From: Piscicola geometra
Taxonomy: Eukaryota > Annelida > Clitellata > Hirudinida > Piscicolidae
NCBI GenBank assembly: GCA_943735955.1
Contig: OX030964.1
Location: 6,007,497-6,071,496 of the forward strand
DNA length: 64,000 nucleotides
Direction: 5' to 3'
The notes under the pieces are model-generated. The model was not told where the DNA came from. It did not search any database and was given only the letters and a program-made list of their open reading frames with translations. Below, piece by piece: positions 58,780-64,000 of this stretch. Both the position numbers and the translations under genes were made by a program. Numbering within the stretch: position 1 is the first letter of the stretch; the number at the start of each line of letters is the position of its first letter.

Positions 58780-59035
58780 GAGCAGGGATGGCTTAGATGG
58801 TAGACGTCGGACTTGCAACTCAAAAGTTGCCTGTTCGAATCCCTGATAGGCAACTGTGAACTATCATATACCTAGTGTATATGATGCGGTGTTTGCGACG
58901 TATGCATTGAGAGATGTGTACGTCGTGTGGAGTGGCGTCTCTGGTGCATAAGAACCATGGTTCTCAGAACCATTGTAACATGGCCTGCGTCTGTCAGGCT
59001 GTGAATAATAGAGACCATGAAAAGAAATAAAAATA
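58780..59035 (+). mobile_element. tRNA-derived SINE
   Basis: The head has an A box (TGGCTTAGATGG, 58789-58800) and a B box (GTTCGAATCCC, 58832-58842) at tRNA-like spacing, with CAGGGAT before the A box able to pair with ATCCCTG after the B box. An unrelated body of about 160 bp follows, including AGAACCATGGTTCT, and the element ends in an A-rich tail (GAAAAGAAATAAAAAT). I found no clear target duplication. Confidence 0.75.
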
Positions 59036-59535
59036 TTTTAAACTTTCAACTTTTAATAATAACAATTCATTAGTCTAATTTAGAATGGTTTTTTGACTTG
59101 TCGTTTTTCAATCATCATATTATACAGATCATATGCGTAATTTTTGTGAAGAAAAATTCAACTCAATGCGTTTTAAAATTGTTAAAAGAATTGTTAAGAG
59201 ACACCATGGAGGCAAGTTTATATGCATGCAAATTGTTTGTAATATACAAAAAATTCTTCCTATTAATATGTGTTCCATCACCATCTACCTCATATAGTTT
59301 TAAAAAATCTTCATAATCATCAACTCCATCATCAAAGATTTATATTTGAACTTAAATAGGGTTATTAATAATACACTGTTGGCCAGAAAAAAAATGCCAC
59401 TGTATATTTGTTTTTAACTTTAGAAAATTTAAATCGATTTTTAACTTTCTTTCACGGTTTGACTCAGAAATCAATAGAAAACAAGATGTTATCAAACTTT
59501 ATTTTGATTCCTTCAATATGCGGTATCTTCCCCTC

Positions 59536-59813
59536 ATGGGTGGCGATCCTGGGGGGGGGGGGTCTGGACCCCCACTTTTTTCAATAACAACATTTTAAAA
59601 CTCTTGTTTTGATGCAAACATAATCCTCAAACATGGCATAAAACAGAATGTTTAAATAGTAATACATTGTATGTTTAGTTATAGTTATAGCTGTCTAAAA
59701 CAAAAATTTTCATTGCTTACTTAAATATTCGTATCAAAACAGAAGTTTAAAATGTTTTTTTAAGTGGGGGGAGGGAGGGTCCAGACCCCCAGGATCGTCC
59801 ATTCTGGGTAGGA
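59536..59813. mobile_element. Fold-back/MITE-like element with G-rich inverted repeats
   Basis: The left arm has GATCCTGGGGG then GTCTGGACCCCCACTT (59545-59578). The right arm is AAGTGGGGGGAGGGAGGGTCCAGACCCCCAGGATC (59762-59796; shown in pieces), its reverse complement with small changes. The arms are about 40 bp around an AT-rich core of about 180 bp. It is non-coding. Confidence 0.75.
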
Positions 59814-60105
59814 ACCCCCCAAGATTTGCAGCAGATCGCCGCCCCTGCTTCACCTTGTAAAATCTTTGTAATAATGTACCCATTGATATGAATATTTAAT
59901 TTAATAACAAAAATTGACCATTAACCCATTTTATCGATGTAAATTTTCATAACTGAAAAATTGTTTCGAAATGTGCTTAGAAAAAAGTCATGAAGTTTAT
60001 CAAGCAGCCTGAAGCATAAGGAATTAACCGTTAATTATTAACGGGTTTTGTGACAGTATTAATCAATTTTAACTTTAATTAGTGATGAATCAAAATTAAT
60101 TAAGC

Positions 60106-60384
60106 TCAATTTTTAATTTTGGCCGTTTGTCCGCCTGATGGGAGATGGCCACAACGAGCTGGGTGTGGGGCAACAGAAAGTGGGAAGCCAGCCACAAAAA
60201 TAAACATGCCAGTCTTGGCAAGGACCTCTTCTACATCTATGGACACAACTTCAGCTTCAGTGCCAGGCTGATTCAGGGAGGTTTGTCTTGTGAGGCCCCG
60301 AATTGCTCTCCGAACGGCAGCACGAATCGCAAGGGAGATCTCAGTGGAAGCAGTGGCCGAGTGATAAGCCACGAGATGCAGTGA
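60106..60384. other. GC-richer island with overlapping open frames on both strands
   Basis: About 270 bp of balanced composition in AT-rich surroundings. The minus frame (60372-60106) contains ISLAIRAAVRRAIRGLTRQ and FIFVAGFPLSVAPHPARCGH; the plus frame (60145-60384) contains FYIYGHNFSFSARLIQGG. I recognise neither and see no supporting splice structure. It could be a transposon or gene fragment. Confidence 0.3.
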
Positions 60385-60385
60385 G

Positions 60386-60523
60386 TGTGATGATAGTGAT
60401 ATTGATGAAGTGGTGATTATGATGATAGTGATATTGATGAAGTGGTGATTATGATGATAGTGATATTGATGAAGTGGTGATTATGATGATAGTGATATTG
60501 ATGAAGTGGTGATTATGATGATG
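60386..60523. repeat. 37-bp tandem repeat, four copies
   Basis: Four nearly identical copies of GTGATATTGATGAAGTGG with GTGATTATGATGATA, abutting the ORF island. Confidence 0.93.
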
Positions 60524-60898
60524 TAGAAGGGTTAGTCGTGCTGTGATGATGATGAGGATTATGTAGTAGTGATGATGATGATTCTGTTCTGTGATGTAAG
60601 TGAGGTTGAAATCATTTCTTAACTCATTTGATTTTCGGTTTAATTTATATAATCATTATATAGGGGTTTTAAAGAAAATAAAATTTATTCTATTAAATTA
60701 GATTAGACGATTCAATTAGGACATTATTTGTGCCTGAATTACGATCGTGAAACAATTAAGGAAGACAAGTTTATTACAAGATTTATTTTGAAACTGAAGG
60801 TGTCTTTTAAGTTTGGAAAAAGAAAAAATAAACCAAATAATTATATTTCGAGATATTCTTCCAAAAGTCAATCTTTTATTTCACATGACAATTTTCAA

Positions 60899-62000
60899 TC
60901 ATCCACCCTTACAGAAACCTCCAAACTGGTAGCTGACAACATACTTGTGAGGTGTAGTTTCTCCATCTCCTTTCCTAACCCCGTCCAAAATGTGGCATTC
61001 TTCAGTTTCCATATTCCACTTGTAGAATGTACACACCGTCGACTTAAGACAATAATATCTACATTCTATGTCATTAGTAGCTTCTGTAAGTTTCAGATTA
61101 TCGAAGGTTTTGTCTTCACCGTCGCGTCTAGTCCAGCATGAGGCCTCTGTAAAGATAATTGTATTTATTGTTCAATAAAAACCTCTTTTCAGTAGTTTAT
61201 TTAATGTTAAAAGCGATTTTCCTGCACATACTTTTGCAGAGAGGCTTCAATTCATGGAGCTCTCCTAGCATAGATCCATCTATGAGTAATTCTCCTGATG
61301 AAAGGGATTCAGTCTTTTGGATGTAGCAGGAGCCACTGAAATATGCCATGTGGTAGCAATGTTCGGTCTCCAAGCATATAAACCTGCAATTTTTCTTATC
61401 GTCAGCCTCAACTTCATTCAAGTAAACCAGTGACTTGTTCGACTTTGACCAACAAGCGTCTCCTGCAACAAATAACATTTTATAAAACTCTGTTTTTAGT
61501 CAACTTTTCATCACCCACCTCGACACTCGTCTATCAGAATAAAAGATTTTGTTTTTTTTTCATCAGTGAGTTTTTTCAAGTCTGGTTTTCTACTTTCAGA
61601 GGACAAAGAACAATGACTATTGATGGAAAAGACCGGACAGATGTCCCACGACTGATCAAGAGTAAAACTTAGAGCCATACATCTCCATACTTTAGTGATG
61701 TTGGTTAAAAAGAGGTTAGGGTAGGCCTTGTCTCTAGCCATCAACCAACAAGAGCCTTTCTCTTTGCCTGAGAAATTATTTTAAATTAAAAAAACCATTC
61801 TTTAATGCTCAAATCATTTTCTAGCCCAAATAATATCATTGAGTTTAAAAACCATTCTTCAACGTTTAAACCATGCTTTAGTAGATACCATTAAATAGAA
61901 GCGAATGCTTTCTGGATTAGTAATAGGAAAAGACTTTCAAACCTGCGTCGCTACCCACGACCAGAGCAAGAAGAAGGAAGATGGAACCGCTGGAAAACAT
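60899..62000 (-). CDS. Secreted protein with three apple/PAN-like domains, copy 2
   Basis: Tandem duplicate of the gene at 57169-58194. Exons on the complement: 62000-61943 (same signal peptide), 61767-61519, 61462-61232, 61146-60899. Domain 1 starts GKEKGSCWLMARDK, domain 2 DACWSKSNKSLVYLNEVEA, domain 3 ASCWTRRDGEDKTFDNLK, ending QFGGFCKGG then stop. All 18 domain cysteines that I count in copy 1 have counterparts, except that domain 1 has CMALSF where copy 1 has CMAMCF, so one Cys of that domain is lost. Exon sizes of the first three exons are identical in the two copies (58, 249 and 231 nt). Domain 2 is the most conserved between copies and domain 1 the least. Confidence 0.88.
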
Positions 62001-62217
62001 CAGAGTGGTGTTGTTCAACGTTTGGGAGAGGAAACCCTTGGGCTGTTGAATTTAGTTTCATACAAATTTCAGCGCATATATTGAATTAAAGGCTTTGAAA
62101 TCAATCGGATTAATACATTTGATCGCACAATAAAAGCCCTCTTAGCGATTAAAGAGTTGTAAAATTCTAACGCCTACAAATGAATGCTAAACAAATGGAT
62201 TGAACGCCAGCTCCACC

Positions 62218-62225
62218 TGACGTCA
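62218..62225 (-). promoter_or_regulatory. Perfect CRE (TGACGTCA) in promoter of apple-domain gene 2
   Basis: At 218 nt upstream of the ATG, in the block CCACCTGACGTCACCGCG that is shared with the copy 1 promoter. Flanks (GATTGAACGCCAGCT on one side, CACTCCAACGTAGGCACG on the other) are also conserved. Confidence 0.7.
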
Positions 62226-62364
62226 CCGCGATTAGGCACTCCAACGTAGGCACGTTTATAACACACTTAACAAGAGGAGAATTAATTGTTAATTTGAATT
62301 TTATATCGATTCAACGGAGGCGCCTTCAACGTTATGATAGAATAATGACTTGATTTTGCGGGGT

Positions 62365-63484
62365 TATTAATCACCATAAAATCTTTACATTATTGACAAG
62401 TGTTATGAGCCTTGCATGAGGTACGTCATCATAGCTCCACTCACCATCTATAACATTTCAAAATCAATTTTCACGTGACCAAAATCATGAAGTAACGCAC
62501 AAATAATTATGAATAACAGGAAGAGTTTTGAGGTTGTGAAAGGTTGAAGAAATGAAAGACACCTGCCAAACTTTAGGGGAATGAGAATGACTAAAAAGAC
62601 ATTTAAGGCCTCAAGGGCAGTTTTAATAAGCCTATAATAGGCTTCAGCAGTGGTTCTTACACTTTTTGAAGGAACGATTCACTTTGCAGGTTTTCATAGT
62701 CTTCGGGCCGCTTACAACAAACAGGAAAGCGGGAAAGCAATGTATTTTTAAAACTCTGAACTAATTTACTAATATTCATAATTAATTAGACGTATGAGTT
62801 TTTTTAACGAGAAAATTATTTTGAGGTTTGATTCAAACATTTTTGGTTTTTATTGGGTAAAATCATAATTCATGTCTATAATTGAAGAGATGAGTTCCAA
62901 AACCTGTTAAGTACAAATAACGTAAATGCCTACAGACATGAAAATACTCCTACAATTAAATCAGCGCCAGTAATCCACAATTTAACTTTTTTATTGCCAG
63001 AACATCTTTAATAATCTTAGTTTTGAAATCTCAGTCTTCATCAAGCGCCATATTCCTAGGTTTTAAATGTACTTAACAGGTTTTGGAACGAATTTTCATA
63101 TATTTACCATGTTGTGCCTGTAATGCAATAGATATTCAAATAAAACGGATTTAAAAAAGCACATATATTGTTCATAAAGAATTTTTATACACATTTTTTA
63201 CGTGGAACTGTTCTACTCATAGTCATTATAAATAGTTTCAAAAAGCTTTAGATTGAAATCTAATTCATAGTTTTTTTTAATTCATAATTTTTCTTGAATT
63301 AAGTTTTTTATTCTCGCATGAGTAATTAACGATCAATCCAGTTTCATTAAAGTCTTGAAAAAATTAAAAAAGACTAGTTTTTTTGCAAGTTTTATTTGAA
63401 ACTAAATTTGTTTTAAAATTTGGAATAAGAAAAAAAATCAACTAATAATATTTGGAATTATTCTTCCAAAATTCAAGTAAATCT
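62365..63484. other. Intergenic between apple-domain gene 2 and the third copy
   Basis: AT-rich with no exon seen. It contains an inverted-repeat element (62894-63089). The right end (63310-63484) is the conserved 3' UTR block of the third copy, with AATAAA on the minus strand at 63396-63391. Confidence 0.55.
62894..63089. mobile_element. Short element bounded by a perfect 21-bp inverted repeat
   Basis: GTTCCAAAACCTGTTAAGTA(C) at 62894-62914 and its exact reverse complement at 63069-63089, 154 bp apart. The core is AT-rich and non-coding. No clear target duplication, so this could be a MITE or a hairpin locus. Confidence 0.65.
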
Positions 63485-63744
63485 TCAATTTTTCCATGAC
63501 GGTTGCTTACAGAATCCTCCAAATTGGTAGTTGACAACATCCTTGTGTGGCGTAGGTTTTCCATCTCCTGACATAGCCCCGTCCAAAATGTGGCATTCTT
63601 TAGTGGCTTTATTCCACTTGTAGAATGTACACACCGCTGACTTATGACATACATATCTACATTCGATGTCAGTTGAAACATCTATACTCTCCAGTTTATC
63701 GAAGATTCTGTCTTCGCTGTCACTTCTAGTCCAACACGAAGCAT
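63485..63744 (-). CDS. Third apple-domain paralogue: terminal exon only
   Basis: Equivalent to domain 3 of the two complete copies: ASCWTRSDSEDRIFDKLES, CRYVCHKSAVC, FYKWNKATKECHILDGAMS and YQFGGFCKQPSWKN then stop, with a phase 1 acceptor and a conserved 3' UTR. In the complete copies the preceding exon lies only 85-96 nt upstream. Here no such exon is found in the 256 nt to the window end, so either the intron is longer or this is an orphan exon of a decayed copy. Confidence 0.7.
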
Positions 63745-64000
63745 CTGAAAGGTAATTGTAAAGATTACGCTAGTCAACAGCCACTACTTGAACTATATTT
63801 ATTTATTATTTAAATGCAAATATATTGAAAATAATTGACTAATTACTGAAGATTAAAATTCATCTTATCGGAAAAACTAGATCTGGTAGAAGAAAAATGA
63901 TTTCCTATTTGGAATCAGCACCCCAAATATAGATAAGATCAGTTTAAAATTCAAAACACCAAAAAAACTTGTTTTTGATGGCCTGTTTTATCCAAAAAAA
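63745..64000. other. Window end, AT-rich, no exon seen
   Basis: Expected to carry the domain 2 exon of the third apple-domain copy by analogy, but no CWSK or LKPLCK-type sequence is visible on the minus strand. Confidence 0.5.

Larger units (their letters stand above)
58453..60898. other. Intergenic between apple-domain genes 1 and 2
   Basis: Beyond the gene 1 promoter (to about 58620) this region is mostly mobile-element remains: a tRNA-derived SINE, a possible Tc1/mariner end (near 59368), a fold-back element, a GC-richer ORF island and a 37-bp tandem repeat. The right end is the 3' UTR of gene 2 (AATAAA on the minus strand at 60787-60782). Confidence 0.6.

Noticed and set aside
59366..59412. 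TACACTGTTGGCCAG...ATGCCACTGTA, like a Tc1/mariner inverted end
   Set aside because: Only one end is visible and no transposase or second end is found nearby.

Overview
This is animal nuclear DNA, AT-rich, with many short spliced exons and very heavy simple repeats. The genes are conserved bilaterian ones. A tandem family of secreted three-apple-domain proteins at the right end carries a CWSK-type apple domain resembling the PAN/apple domains known from leech salivary proteins. Together with the repeat load, this makes a leech-like annelid or other lophotrochozoan my best guess. That is an inference, not a proof. I derived the exon models by hand from GT(GC)/AG sites, phase continuity and remembered family conservation. 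Coordinates should be good to a few bases unless flagged.

Layout: (1) 1.2-15.8 kb, + strand: an almost complete XPR1 phosphate exporter (SPX + EXS), about 21 exons, with nearly every intron filled by micro- or minisatellite. (2) 18.8-25.8 kb, - strand: a complete 12-exon SLC2A13/HMIT-like H+/myo-inositol cotransporter (641 aa), convergent with XPR1. (3) 28.3-30.0 kb, + strand: a partial or truncated calsyntenin-like gene with two cadherin repeats and a Q/H/K-rich insert. (4) 31.6-34.1 kb, + strand: a complete six-exon serine/threonine dehydratase (319 aa). (5) 34.65-36.5 kb, + strand: an RNF220-like gene that ends without a RING domain. (6) 40.0-41.2 kb, - strand: a three-exon claudin-like tetraspan protein (162 aa). 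(7) 44.6-46.4 kb, + strand: an unidentified charged, helical protein gene. (8) 46.6-47.5 kb, - strand: complete RPL37 with a TOP promoter. (9) 48.9-56.5 kb, - strand: adducin, 15 exons visible, 5' end missing. (10) 57.2-63.7 kb, - strand: two complete copies and one orphan exon of the secreted apple-domain family, with duplicated promoters that share a perfect CRE.

The genes are functionally unrelated housekeeping, membrane and cytoskeletal genes. No operon or biosynthetic cluster is visible; only the apple-domain genes form a real cluster. Mobile DNA includes a 721-bp hAT-like MITE with an 8-bp target duplication inside an XPR1 intron, a tRNA-derived SINE, a fold-back element and several short palindromes.

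The most unusual feature is architectural. Simple repeats inside introns are strand-oriented with respect to splicing: G/T-rich arrays follow 5' splice sites and C/A/T-rich arrays lead into 3' splice sites. This holds in genes on both strands, and in at least one intron the repeat makes up about 85% of the length.
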